From the NCBI GenBank assembly GCA_937991645.1, contig CALKPL010000001.1, positions 9,008 to 73,007 on the forward strand: a DNA stretch of 64,000 nt, given 5' to 3'. Positions 44,234 through 52,305 of the stretch are shown piece after piece. Below the pieces are notes generated by a model. That model saw only the letters and a list, made by a program, of their open reading frames with translations. It had not been told where the DNA came from and did not search any database. The first letter of the stretch is position 1, and each line of letters opens with the position of its first letter. The stretch comes from UMGS1783 sp900555065 (lineage in GTDB: Bacteria; Bacillota; Clostridia; Oscillospirales; UMGS1783). The position numbers were made by a program, and so were the translations under genes.

Positions 44234-44968
44234 TTACAATTCACCATGTTGCGCCCCTGCGCCGGCTTCCAGCGTTCTTTCCTGCCGCTTCTGTATTTTC
44301 AGCCAGTTGACAAAGCCGTAGACGTCGTTGACAAGAAATATGAGAAAGCATATCGTTACGGATATATACGATATATCCGTCAGCGAAGCCAGGACCCAGA
44401 GTACGACCAGCACAATATCGTTCGCCGCATAGGCAAGCGCGAACAGGGGACTGCGTTTATAGGTCAGCCAGACGGCGACAAAGCTCGTTGTGACAGAAAT
44501 TGTGCTCGGCACCATGTTCGCCGTATGAAATGCGTCGAGTATGAAGTAAAAAACAAATGTGACAAGCGCGGCCATGACGGCCATCCACAGAATTTCCCGG
44601 CCTTTCAGCCGGTTTATCCGGACCTCCGCCCGGTTCCCGTCATACGGATGTTTCAACCATGTGATCCATGCGAAAACAGCCATGGGCGCCGTCATGCCCA
44701 AATATGTTATCATTTCGCCGTAATAGGCGAATGCATAGGATATCATGCCGTATAACGCGCTGAATACAACGATCAGAAACTGCCCGAACGGATTGCCTTT
44801 TGCATTGAAGATCAGCGCGGTCACGCCGATGACGGACGCGCACAGCGTCAGTATGTTTTTTCGGTCAAAAATGAAAAAGAACAGTACGATACACGATACC
44901 GAAACAAGCCACAATCCCTTTTCCCCTTTTGTAAAATAACGGCTCGCCGCACAGAGTTTCCTGAACAT
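44234..44968 (-). CDS. pnuC: Nicotinamide riboside transporter PnuC family
   Basis: 244-aa, about seven TM helices. Matches PnuC: KGNPFGQFLIVVFSALYGMI, YGEMITYLGMTAPMAVFAWI, WLKHPYD and the C-terminal NDIVLVVLWVLA...INDVYGFVNW type ending (FLVNDVYGFVNWLKIQKRQE). Facilitates uptake of nicotinamide riboside for NAD synthesis, fitting the pncA–pncB genes at 61-63 kb. AGGAGG 8 nt before ATG. Has its own consensus promoter and a structured leader. Confidence 0.9.
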   Translation of the reverse strand: MFRKLCAASRYFTKGEKGLWLVSVSCIVLFFFIFDRKNILTLCASVIGVTALIFNAKGNPFGQFLIVVFSALYGMISYAFAYYGEMITYLGMTAPMAVFAWITWLKHPYDGNRAEVRINRLKGREILWMAVMAALVTFVFYFILDAFHTANMVPSTISVTTSFVAVWLTYKRSPLFALAYAANDIVLVVLWVLASLTDISYISVTICFLIFLVNDVYGFVNWLKIQKRQERTLEAGAGAQHGEL

Positions 44969-44982
44969 ATGTATGCCTCCTT

Positions 44983-45078
44983 AATTACAAAAAAAATAAG
45001 CACCCGTTCGCACATCTTCAAAGACCTTACGATGTGCGACGAATGCCAGCGCATTTCCCACCCGGTGGCGGTTTTATC
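44983..45078 (-). promoter_or_regulatory. Structured 5' leader of pnuC
   Basis: On the minus strand the ~100-nt leader contains TCGCACATC / GATGTGCGA, a strong hairpin, followed by ACGGGTGCTTATTTTTTTT directly before the ribosome site. It looks like an attenuator or riboswitch expression platform. It does not match the TPP consensus; NAD-type riboswitches are known before pnuC but I cannot confirm their motif here. Confidence 0.45.
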
Positions 45079-45084
45079 GCGGTT

Positions 45085-45113
45085 ATTATAACCGATTTTC
45101 TGCGGAATGTCAA
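45085..45113 (-). promoter_or_regulatory. Consensus promoter of pnuC
   Basis: Minus strand: TTGACA (45113-45108), 17-bp spacer, TATAAT (45090-45085). Confidence 0.85.
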
Positions 45114-45286
45114 CAAGAGGGCTGCAAACCCGAATAGAATTGACAGGCCGGCGCGGACACCGCCGCCCCGCGTCTTTCCGGCGCAGCCGGCGTGTCGGGG
45201 CATACGCCGCAGGCAGCCGCGGGCAGGCGCGGGCGCCGTCTGCCGCCGTGCGCGCGGCAACAGTAATTGCGCGCGCGCAAAAAATA

Positions 45287-45319
45287 GCCCATGTTCCCCG
45301 CCAAGCGGGGAACATGGGC
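45287..45319 (-). terminator. Terminator of the GH36 gene
   Basis: Perfect 15-bp stem (45287-45301 with 45305-45319), 3-nt loop, then TATTTTTTG on the minus strand. The 190 nt on either side hold no supported gene. Confidence 0.85.
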
Positions 45320-45506
45320 AGAAAACCGCGGCGCGGACAGCCCGGCGGCGGACAGGGGCGAACGCTCCCGCCGCTAGGCAATGGACGGGGGACGGGCAGC
45401 CCCACGGATCTTCGCCGCCGCCGAGGTCCGCTCTTTTCGTTCCAAACTCCCACAGGAACTGCCCCGCCAGGGGGCAGAAAGGCCCTGCGCAGGGGCCCGT
45501 TCGCCT

Positions 45507-47681
45507 CTAGGAAAGCGCAGTGAGCAGGATCAGCTCGCTCGTCAGGCTCGTACCGGGCGCAAGGCGCAGACCCTCATACTTCAGGACGCGGCCGTCCAGC
45601 TCAAACTGCTCGCCGGCGTTGTCGGTACGCACAAGGTAGCGCTTTGAAGCATCGATCCCCTTAAAGCGCACGGTCAGGCCGTCGTCGCCGCCGTCGGCGA
45701 GGCGGAACACGCCGAGCATGGCGCGGCTGCTGTCCGCCGCCACGAGTTCCAGGATGCCCAGGCCGCGCGAGTCCTCGCCGTCCAGGGCCGGGGTGTGGTG
45801 GTAGATCTTGGAAGTCTCGATAAAGGGCGTAACAAAATTCTTATACAGATCCATGAAATGCCAGATCCGCGCCTGCTGCTGCGGGTTCTCGACTGCGTCC
45901 ATCGGCGTGCCGATGCCATGGCCGTGATGCGCCGTCGGACGCACGAACAGCATCTGCCGCAGCTGGAAGTCCAGGTCGGCCATGGAGTGCGCGCCCATGG
46001 TGGTGATAAGCCGGTCGATCAGCTCCGGGGGCAGGCACATCGTCATGCCGTTGGTGATATCAAAAGAGCGCGGAGAGACCGGATTGTCCGTGACCCAGGT
46101 GTGCGAGAAGTACTTGACCGCGCCAAGGTCGGTCCGGCCGCCGCCAGATGCGCAGTTTTCAAAGATTACGTCCGGGAAGCGCTCGCGCAGGCGGCGCATG
46201 ATGGCCGCGAAGTTTTCGTTGTAGCGGTAATCGGCGTTTTCAAGGTAGCCGTCGCGCAGGTTATAGGAGTAGGGCGCGTTGTACACATGGTTAAAGTCGA
46301 GCCGGAACATATCGACGCCAGACTGCTCGATCATTTTCGCCATTTCGTCCTCGACCCATTGCGCGGCTTCAGGCCTGGAGAGGTCGACCAGCCCGCCGAC
46401 GCCCTGTTCCGGGTAGCCGCCGTTGTTTTTGTCGTTATAGCCCTTTGTGACAAAATCGCCGTGGGTTTTTGCCGCCGGGGACAGGCTGCCGATACGCTCC
46501 GGCTCCATCCAGAGACCAAACAGCAGCCCTTTTTCATGGCAGTAGTCGCGCAGCTCGCGGATGCCGTTGGGATAGCGGTCTTTGTCCACTTCCCAGCTGC
46601 CGGTCATGGCCAGGCAGTCGTATCCCTGGGGGAAATACCAGCCCGCGTCAATATAGAAAATATCGTACCCGTGTCCGGCGCAGCGGTCCACGCACTCCTT
46701 ATCCAGATTGATTTCACCGCCGCCCGCCGTCTCAATCCAGCAGCCGCGGCCGCGGGCCTGCGGCATCATGACGCTTTTGCGGATATGGGCGTGCATGCCG
46801 TTTACCGCCATATCCATATCGCCGTTGACCATGCCGATCAGCAGCTCGGGCGAGCTGACCGTTTCGCCGGGAGCAAGCACGCGCTGAGGCTTGAGTCCAT
46901 CCGTCTCGGCCGCAAAGCCCATGTAACAGTGGTTGTGTTCCGTGGCAAGGCCGTAATTCTCATGGTTGACGTCAAACGTAAACTTGTAACCGCCCGAATA
47001 TGCCAGCTGTCCGATAAAGCAGGTGCCCTTGCCCCGGTTCTCCAGCACGAAGAAGGGATGCCGGTAACGCAGGCGGGAATACCGGCCGCCAAAGCTGTAT
47101 GTGGCGTTGGGCACTTCGTGCCAGCGGAACATGCCCTCGTGCATATGGCTCGTGTACTCAAAATAGCCGAGCCGATAGGGACTGCCGGCATTTTGATCCT
47201 TTATATGGTTTTGCCAGCGAAGCGTCGTCTCCAGCCCGCCGCTGAGCACGGCGAGCCTGCCAAGTGCAGCCGGCGACTGGGACCGGTTTTCGATCTCCAG
47301 CCAGCGGGAGAATACACAGGAACCGTCGAGCAGGGTGCAGACCCGGACCGTCACGGGGCGGACGGTGTGGCGCAGCGTGATCTTGACAGTGAGGTTGTCT
47401 TTGCCTTCAAGCCGTTCCAAACCCTCATACGCCCAGTGGGACATGAGCGACTGGCCGTCGAGCTCCAGCTCGAACGCCTGCGGCGCGATATAGTCCGCCG
47501 GGTTCAGGATGGTGGGGTCGTATCCGTCCTGCGCCAGCGCCATATACCCCGCGCCGTTCCAGCCCAGGGCGGTAAAAATGCCGTCGCGCAGGCCCTCGGT
47601 ATAAGTGGTAAGGCCTGTTCGGTACGCAAAAGTCGGGTTTTCGCCTTCTGTGACGAATACGTCGTAAAACTGTGTTTCCAT
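45507..47681 (-). CDS. Alpha-galactosidase, GH36, cytoplasmic
   Basis: 724 aa, full GH36 architecture: N-terminal beta-supersandwich, barrel from about residue 300 (GCWIETAGGG, YDIFYIDAGWYFPQGYD, LLFGLWMEPERIG), nucleophile in DMFRLDFNHV, CASGGGRTDLGAV loop and acid/base Asp in SHTWVTDNP; then a C-terminal beta domain. No signal peptide, so it would hydrolyse imported alpha-galactosides. The KWD of the commonest GH36 group is RLD here, so substrate preference may differ. GGGGAGG before ATG; divergent from the nucleotidyltransferase gene. Confidence 0.9.
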   Translation of the reverse strand: METQFYDVFVTEGENPTFAYRTGLTTYTEGLRDGIFTALGWNGAGYMALAQDGYDPTILNPADYIAPQAFELELDGQSLMSHWAYEGLERLEGKDNLTVKITLRHTVRPVTVRVCTLLDGSCVFSRWLEIENRSQSPAALGRLAVLSGGLETTLRWQNHIKDQNAGSPYRLGYFEYTSHMHEGMFRWHEVPNATYSFGGRYSRLRYRHPFFVLENRGKGTCFIGQLAYSGGYKFTFDVNHENYGLATEHNHCYMGFAAETDGLKPQRVLAPGETVSSPELLIGMVNGDMDMAVNGMHAHIRKSVMMPQARGRGCWIETAGGGEINLDKECVDRCAGHGYDIFYIDAGWYFPQGYDCLAMTGSWEVDKDRYPNGIRELRDYCHEKGLLFGLWMEPERIGSLSPAAKTHGDFVTKGYNDKNNGGYPEQGVGGLVDLSRPEAAQWVEDEMAKMIEQSGVDMFRLDFNHVYNAPYSYNLRDGYLENADYRYNENFAAIMRRLRERFPDVIFENCASGGGRTDLGAVKYFSHTWVTDNPVSPRSFDITNGMTMCLPPELIDRLITTMGAHSMADLDFQLRQMLFVRPTAHHGHGIGTPMDAVENPQQQARIWHFMDLYKNFVTPFIETSKIYHHTPALDGEDSRGLGILELVAADSSRAMLGVFRLADGGDDGLTVRFKGIDASKRYLVRTDNAGEQFELDGRVLKYEGLRLAPGTSLTSELILLTALS

Positions 47682-47757
47682 ATATGCCTCCCCAATTAAT
47701 TTTTGTGTTGTACAGACATTATAGCGCCTGTTTTGTAAAGATACAATCCCTTTTTGC

Positions 47758-47786
47758 TTGTTCTATGCAAAAAACCATTCTATAAT
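47758..47786 (+). promoter_or_regulatory. Promoter of the nucleotidyltransferase gene
   Basis: TTGTTC (47758-47763), 17-bp spacer, TATAAT (47781-47786). Confidence 0.6.
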
Positions 47787-47807
47787 AAAAGCAAAGGGGG
47801 ACTGGCC

Positions 47808-48992
47808 ATGCGCAAAAAACTCGACGGCGGCGCGCGTATACTGCTGACGCGGCTGCAAGCGCGCGGCTACGGCGCCTACATCGTGGGCGGCGCGGTGCGG
47901 GATATGCTGCGCGGCGCGACGCCGCACGATTACGACATTGCGACCAGCGCCGTGCCGGCGCAGACCCGCGCCGTCTTTACGAACCTGCGCACATACGACA
48001 CAGGCGCGGCGCACGGCACGGTCGGCGTTATATTCGACGGCAAGACGTACGAAATCACGACGTTCAGGAGGGACGGCGCGTACAGCGACGGGCGCAGGCC
48101 GGATGCGGTGGAATTCACCGGCGACCTGTGCGAGGACCTTGCGCGCCGGGATTTTACCGTAAACGCCATGGCGATGGATGCGGACGGCCGGGTGTGCGAC
48201 CCATTCTCCGGCAAAGCCGATCTTTCGGCGCGCAGGATCCGCTGCGTGGGGGATCCGGACAGGCGGTTTGCGGAGGACGGGCTGCGGCTGCTGCGCGCGC
48301 TGCGGCTGGCGGCGCAGCTTGATTTTACAATTGAAGCGAACACGGCGCAGGCCATGCGGCGCCAGGCGGCGCGGCTGGGAAGGGTGTCCGCCGAGCGGAA
48401 ATGGACCGAGCTGTCCGCTCTGCTTAAAACGGGACGGGCCGGGACAAAGACAGCCGGGTTCCCGGATCTGCTTGCGCAGGTTGTACCCGGATTTTCCATA
48501 ACGGGAGGCGATTCCAAACGTTTTGCCGCCGCGCTCGACGGGACGGGCGGGAATCTGGAGGCGGCTCTCGCACTGCTCGCAGACCGCTGCCCGGAACCGT
48601 ATGCGGCGCTCGCCGCCATGCGCCTGCCGAAGATGCTTGCGCGCCGGGCGGGAACGCTCTGCGAAGCATTCCGTCAGGCGCCGCCGCAGACGCGTTTGCA
48701 GGCCCGCATATGCGCCGGCGCGCTGGAACCCAGTCTGCTGCCCGGCCTGCTTTTGCTGTGGCGGCTGACCGGACAGGACGGCGCATGCCTCGCCGCAGTG
48801 ATGGACGCGGGCGACTGCGTGCGCCTGTCCGATCTTGCGCTGCGCGGCGGGGACCTCGCCGGGCATGTGCCGCAGCGGGAGACGGGCAGGGCGCTGCGTG
48901 CGCTGCTGCGCGCCGTGATGGAGGACCGGGTCGAGAATGCGCGGCCGGCGCTGCTCGCCTACCTGGATTCGCATTGGGCGCAGGACGGCTAA
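47808..48992 (+). CDS. cca: CCA-adding tRNA nucleotidyltransferase / poly(A) polymerase family
   Basis: 394-aa class II nucleotidyltransferase. YIVGGAVRDMLRG, HDYDIATSAVP with the catalytic Asp pair, RRDFTVNAMAMD, and the head-domain FAEDGLRLLRALRLAAQLDF and VSAERKWTEL motifs. It would add or repair the CCA end. Both tRNAs in this window already encode CCA, so repair is the likely role. ATG with AAAGGGGG 8 nt upstream. The C-terminal half is very GC-rich and poorly conserved. Confidence 0.9.
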   Translation: MRKKLDGGARILLTRLQARGYGAYIVGGAVRDMLRGATPHDYDIATSAVPAQTRAVFTNLRTYDTGAAHGTVGVIFDGKTYEITTFRRDGAYSDGRRPDAVEFTGDLCEDLARRDFTVNAMAMDADGRVCDPFSGKADLSARRIRCVGDPDRRFAEDGLRLLRALRLAAQLDFTIEANTAQAMRRQAARLGRVSAERKWTELSALLKTGRAGTKTAGFPDLLAQVVPGFSITGGDSKRFAAALDGTGGNLEAALALLADRCPEPYAALAAMRLPKMLARRAGTLCEAFRQAPPQTRLQARICAGALEPSLLPGLLLLWRLTGQDGACLAAVMDAGDCVRLSDLALRGGDLAGHVPQRETGRALRALLRAVMEDRVENARPALLAYLDSHWAQDG

Positions 48993-49203
48993 ACAGGGCG
49001 GCAAGGCGTACGCCGACCCTATCAAAAGCCCGCCGGGAAGGCGCGGCGCGCGCAAAACTACTTCCTGAACGAAAACGCTGTGTCAGCCGTTCCGACATGG
49101 AGAGGACCGCGCCGCAGGACGGCGCAGAGCGCCTTCTCTTGTGCGTTTGCCCTCCGCATATGGTCTTGGCAAACCGTTCACTGCCAGCCGTTTGAAATAA
49201 AAA

Positions 49204-49237
49204 AATCCTCCGCATGGTCGTACGCACGCGGAGGATT
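49204..49237 (-). terminator. Terminator of the AEC transporter gene
   Basis: Stem AATCCTCCGC / GCGGAGGATT (49204-49213, 49228-49237) followed by TTTTTTATTTC on the minus strand. Confidence 0.75.
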
Positions 49238-49274
49238 CCCGATTGACAGACGCCGCGGGATACCGGCGGGATTT

Positions 49275-50156
49275 TCAGTAGAGGCTGTTTACAAACATGA
49301 TAAGCGGCAAAGTCGCAATATTGAGCGCAATACTCGTGAATACAAGCTGGCCGGCAAAGTCGTCGTCATACCCGTACTCCCGGAAAAAGGGAGTGAGCGA
49401 GATCATGGCGGAGGTGGAATACTCGATCATGAGCAGCTGGCGGTAGTCTTCCGGCAGGTAGAGCCGGCCCAGCAAGTTCATGACAAGGCCGAACAGCAGC
49501 GGAAGCAGCAACAGCTTCATGCAAAGAAAAATCGGCACTTCACGGCTTTTGTAGACGACGGAAAAATCCGAAGTCGCGATGATGACGCCGATATAGACCA
49601 GGGCGAGCTGCGGCGTTACATTGCCGAGCGTATGCAGCGGCGCGTAGACGAGATCGGGCAGGCGCAGGCCCGCGACTTTCAAAACGATGGCGGCCAGGAT
49701 CGCCACGGTGACGGGCGTAAACGCCGCTTTAAGGCGAAAGCCCTTCTTCCCCGGTTCCGCGCTGTAACGGCCCATCAGGTACACGCCCAGCGTCCACATG
49801 GCGATATGCCCGGCCAGAGAGACAAGCGCCACGCCGAGCTGGCCCAGCTGTTCGCCGAACAGGGCGACGCACAGGGGCAGGCCCATATACGTCACGTTCG
49901 ACATACCCAGCAAAATGAAAAACACCGGGCCGCGCCGCCTGTCGAGTTTCAGCAGCTTTGCGGCGGCTATCCCGATCAGGAAGCTGACGACGACCCAGCC
50001 GACCGCAGTCAGCAGCAGATAGCGGCTGTCCCAGATCTGGCCGACGGAGATATCCGGATTGAGAAAGATGCAAAACATCAGGATCGGGAACAGAACCCGC
50101 GCAATGATTTTGGACAGCGGGTCGCGCACGCCCGCGTCCAGATACTTCGTTTTCAC
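49275..50156 (-). CDS. AEC (auxin efflux carrier) family transporter
   Basis: At least 293 aa with about nine TM segments: LSKIIARVLFPILMFCIFLN, FFILLGMSNVTYMGLPLCVA, IAILAA-type helices, LVYIGVIIAT and LLMIEYSTSAMISLTPFFRE. Exports or imports organic acids in known members. The GTG at 50156 has no ribosome site. The frame is open up to 50228 and encodes a proper first helix (ELLKLCIPIVIGFVV) before a TGA at 50235-50237, but that part has no ATG, GTG or TTG. So the true start is non-standard or the gene is damaged at its 5' end. Confidence 0.82.
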   Translation of the reverse strand: MKTKYLDAGVRDPLSKIIARVLFPILMFCIFLNPDISVGQIWDSRYLLLTAVGWVVVSFLIGIAAAKLLKLDRRRGPVFFILLGMSNVTYMGLPLCVALFGEQLGQLGVALVSLAGHIAMWTLGVYLMGRYSAEPGKKGFRLKAAFTPVTVAILAAIVLKVAGLRLPDLVYAPLHTLGNVTPQLALVYIGVIIATSDFSVVYKSREVPIFLCMKLLLLPLLFGLVMNLLGRLYLPEDYRQLLMIEYSTSAMISLTPFFREYGYDDDFAGQLVFTSIALNIATLPLIMFVNSLY

Positions 50157-50361
50157 AACGACAAATCCGATGACAATCGGGATACAGAGCTTTAACAGCT
50201 CTACGATCAGAATCTCTATATTAGCCAGTTTCCGTCACCCGTTTTCCATGATTTTTTTCTGAACTACGCTGCGTATTATACTAAAATTGCAACGTTTTTG
50301 CAAGGGCGCGGGCCTGGTTTTCAGCAACGTATACAAATTGTTTTTCGCGAACCATTGTTTG

Positions 50362-50390
50362 TTGACAGCCGCGGCGGCCTGTGGTATCAT
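50362..50390 (+). promoter_or_regulatory. Promoter of the GH172 gene
   Basis: TTGACA (50362-50367), 17-bp spacer, TATCAT (50385-50390). Confidence 0.75.
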
Positions 50391-50451
50391 GCGAATGGAA
50401 GCAAACGGCGGAGCGGCGCCGCCGCCTCGATACAGGAAAGGAGAAATATTC

Positions 50452-51540
50452 ATGGCTTTTCACGGCATATCCAACGGCATGGGCGACCTGACCCTGCTTT
50501 CCAACGCGAAGTCCCGGTCCCTGTGCGCGGAAAATCCCCGCGGCGAGGTGGGCAGGGGCGGCAGCTGCCCGCTTGAAGAGGGCGTGGCACGGCAGGCCGC
50601 GCGCGACCTCGGCCTGGGCTGGAAGGTGAATCCCTACCGTATGATACGCGCCGGCGAAATCGCGGAGATCGCGGATATTGCAGGCCCCGGATGTATCCAC
50701 CACATCTGGTGTACGCCGACGGGCAAGTGGCGCAACCTCATCCTGCGCGTCTACTGGGACGGACAGGAATACCCGTCCGTCGAATGCCCGGTGGGCGACT
50801 TTTTCGCGATGGGCTGGAACAGGTACGCACAGATTTCTTCGCTTGCAGTATGCGTCAACCCCGGAAGCGCGTTCAACTGCTACTGGCACATGCCCTTCCG
50901 CAAGCATTGCCGCATGACTATTGAAAACCGCGCCGAGGAAGATACTGTTTTCTTCTACCAGATTGATTACAGCCTGACCGATGTGCCCGATGACGCCGCC
51001 TATTTCCACGCGCAATTCCGGCGCGTCAACCCACTGCCGTACAAGCAGGTGTACACCATACTCGACGGCGTGCAGGGCAAGGGGCACTACGTCGGCACCT
51101 ATATGGCCTGGGGCGTCAACAACAACGGCTGGTGGGGCGAAGGCGAGATCAAATTCTACATGGACGGCGACAAGCAGTTCCCGACCATCTGCGGTACGGG
51201 TACGGAGGACTATTTCTGCGGTTCCTATGACTTTGAGGATCCCGTAACCCATGACCGCTACGTAGCGTTCACGACCCCGTACGCCGGACTGCCGCAGGTC
51301 ATTACGCCCGATAAGCTGTACAACAGCCAGTTCCGGTTCGGCATGTACCGCTGGCACGTCACCGATCCCATCCGCTTTGAAAGCGACCTGAAGGTCACCA
51401 TTCAGGCCCTCGGCTGGCGCGAGGGCGGCCGGTACCTGCCCATGCAGGACGACATCTCCTCCGTGGCGTACTGGTACCAGACCCTTCCGCATGCGCCATT
51501 CCCCGCCCTGCCCGATAAGGATTACCTTGAAGTGATATAG
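50452..51540 (+). CDS. DUF2961 / glycoside hydrolase family 172 protein
   Basis: 362-aa protein of the DUF2961 family, now GH172, whose characterised members act on D-arabinofuranosides or fructofuranosides. Twin jelly-roll pattern with IHHIWCTPTGKWRNLILRVY, ECPVGDFFAMGWN, VNNNGWWGEGEIKFYMDGD and ICGTGTEDYFCGSYDF; the Glu of GTEDYF is in the expected active site. No signal peptide, so intracellular. ATG with GGAAAGGAG upstream. Followed by a sugar isomerase gene. Confidence 0.9.
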   Translation: MAFHGISNGMGDLTLLSNAKSRSLCAENPRGEVGRGGSCPLEEGVARQAARDLGLGWKVNPYRMIRAGEIAEIADIAGPGCIHHIWCTPTGKWRNLILRVYWDGQEYPSVECPVGDFFAMGWNRYAQISSLAVCVNPGSAFNCYWHMPFRKHCRMTIENRAEEDTVFFYQIDYSLTDVPDDAAYFHAQFRRVNPLPYKQVYTILDGVQGKGHYVGTYMAWGVNNNGWWGEGEIKFYMDGDKQFPTICGTGTEDYFCGSYDFEDPVTHDRYVAFTTPYAGLPQVITPDKLYNSQFRFGMYRWHVTDPIRFESDLKVTIQALGWREGGRYLPMQDDISSVAYWYQTLPHAPFPALPDKDYLEVI

Positions 51541-51548
51541 CAAGACCA

Positions 51549-51576
51549 GGGATCCGGCCGCGGCCGGATCCCTGCT
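51549..51576 (+). other. GC-rich hairpin between GH172 and isomerase genes
   Basis: GGGATCCGGCC and GGCCGGATCCC form a perfect 11-bp stem with almost no loop. No U-run follows, so it may stabilise the mRNA or tune downstream expression more than terminate. Confidence 0.45.
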
Positions 51577-51594
51577 TATGACAGGAGCAACGAT

Positions 51595-52206
51595 ATGATT
51601 ACAGAAGAACATATAGACGCAATGCATGCATTTGACCAGAAAGCGAAAGCGGAATTCATCCGTTTTCTCGATACGCTCAGCGATGAGCCGTACGAGGCCG
51701 CGGCAGCATTGATTCTGAAGAGCGCGGCCGCTGGCGGGCGGCTGCATATCACCGGGATTGGCAAACCGGGACATGTCGCGGGCTACGCCGCTTCCCTCAT
51801 CAGCTCAACCGGCACGCCGGCCTATGAGCTGCATGGTACCGAGGCTGTGCACGGCTCCTGCGGGCAGCTGGTCAGGGGCGACGTTGTGATCTGCATCTCC
51901 AACAGCGGCGAGACGGCGGAGCTGCTCGCCACCATCCGCGCCGTCCAAAACAACGGCTGCGAAGTGATCGCCGTCACCGGAAAGCCCGAGTCCTCCGTAG
52001 CCAGGCTCGCCCGCGTACATCTGTTCGCAGGCGTGGACTGCGAAGGCGGGCCGCTCAACCGCGCGCCGCGCGCGTCCATCCTCGCGGAAATTTACGTGCT
52101 GCAGCGGCTGAGCGTGCTTTTACAGGCGCACAGGGGACTGACGCCCGACGAGTACCTGCTTCGGCATCCCGGCGGGTCGCTGGGCGTGCGCCGTGAAAAT
52201 GAATGA
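51595..52206 (+). CDS. SIS-domain sugar-phosphate isomerase (arabinose-5-phosphate isomerase-like)
   Basis: 203-aa single SIS domain. Reads like the isomerase half of KdsD/GutQ: GRLHITGIGKPGHVAGYAAS, STGTPAYELHGTEAVHGSCG, RGDVVICISNSGETAELL and a C-terminal DEYLLRHPGGSLG. The CBS pair of full-length KdsD is missing. No Kdo genes are present, so interconversion of arabinose-5-P and ribulose-5-P in catabolism is more likely than lipopolysaccharide synthesis. Coexpressed with GH172 (54-nt gap). Confidence 0.85.
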   Translation: MITEEHIDAMHAFDQKAKAEFIRFLDTLSDEPYEAAAALILKSAAAGGRLHITGIGKPGHVAGYAASLISSTGTPAYELHGTEAVHGSCGQLVRGDVVICISNSGETAELLATIRAVQNNGCEVIAVTGKPESSVARLARVHLFAGVDCEGGPLNRAPRASILAEIYVLQRLSVLLQAHRGLTPDEYLLRHPGGSLGVRRENE

Positions 52207-52251
52207 ACGGGACGTACGTATAATAGAAAACCGGCGCGTATGCGCGTTACT

Positions 52252-52290
52252 AAGGGGGCGCCGCGGCATAAAGCTGCGGCGCCCCCTTTT
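52252..52290. terminator. Bidirectional terminator
   Basis: Stem GGGGGCGCCGC (52254-52264) / GCGGCGCCCCC (52276-52286) followed by TTTT; two As precede it. It separates the isomerase and the convergent three-gene operon. Confidence 0.75.
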
Positions 52291-52305
52291 GGGATACGTA
52301 TTGAG

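Noticed and set aside
45795..47699. 634-codon plus-strand frame
   Set aside because: Antisense to the GH36 alpha-galactosidase; no family pattern.
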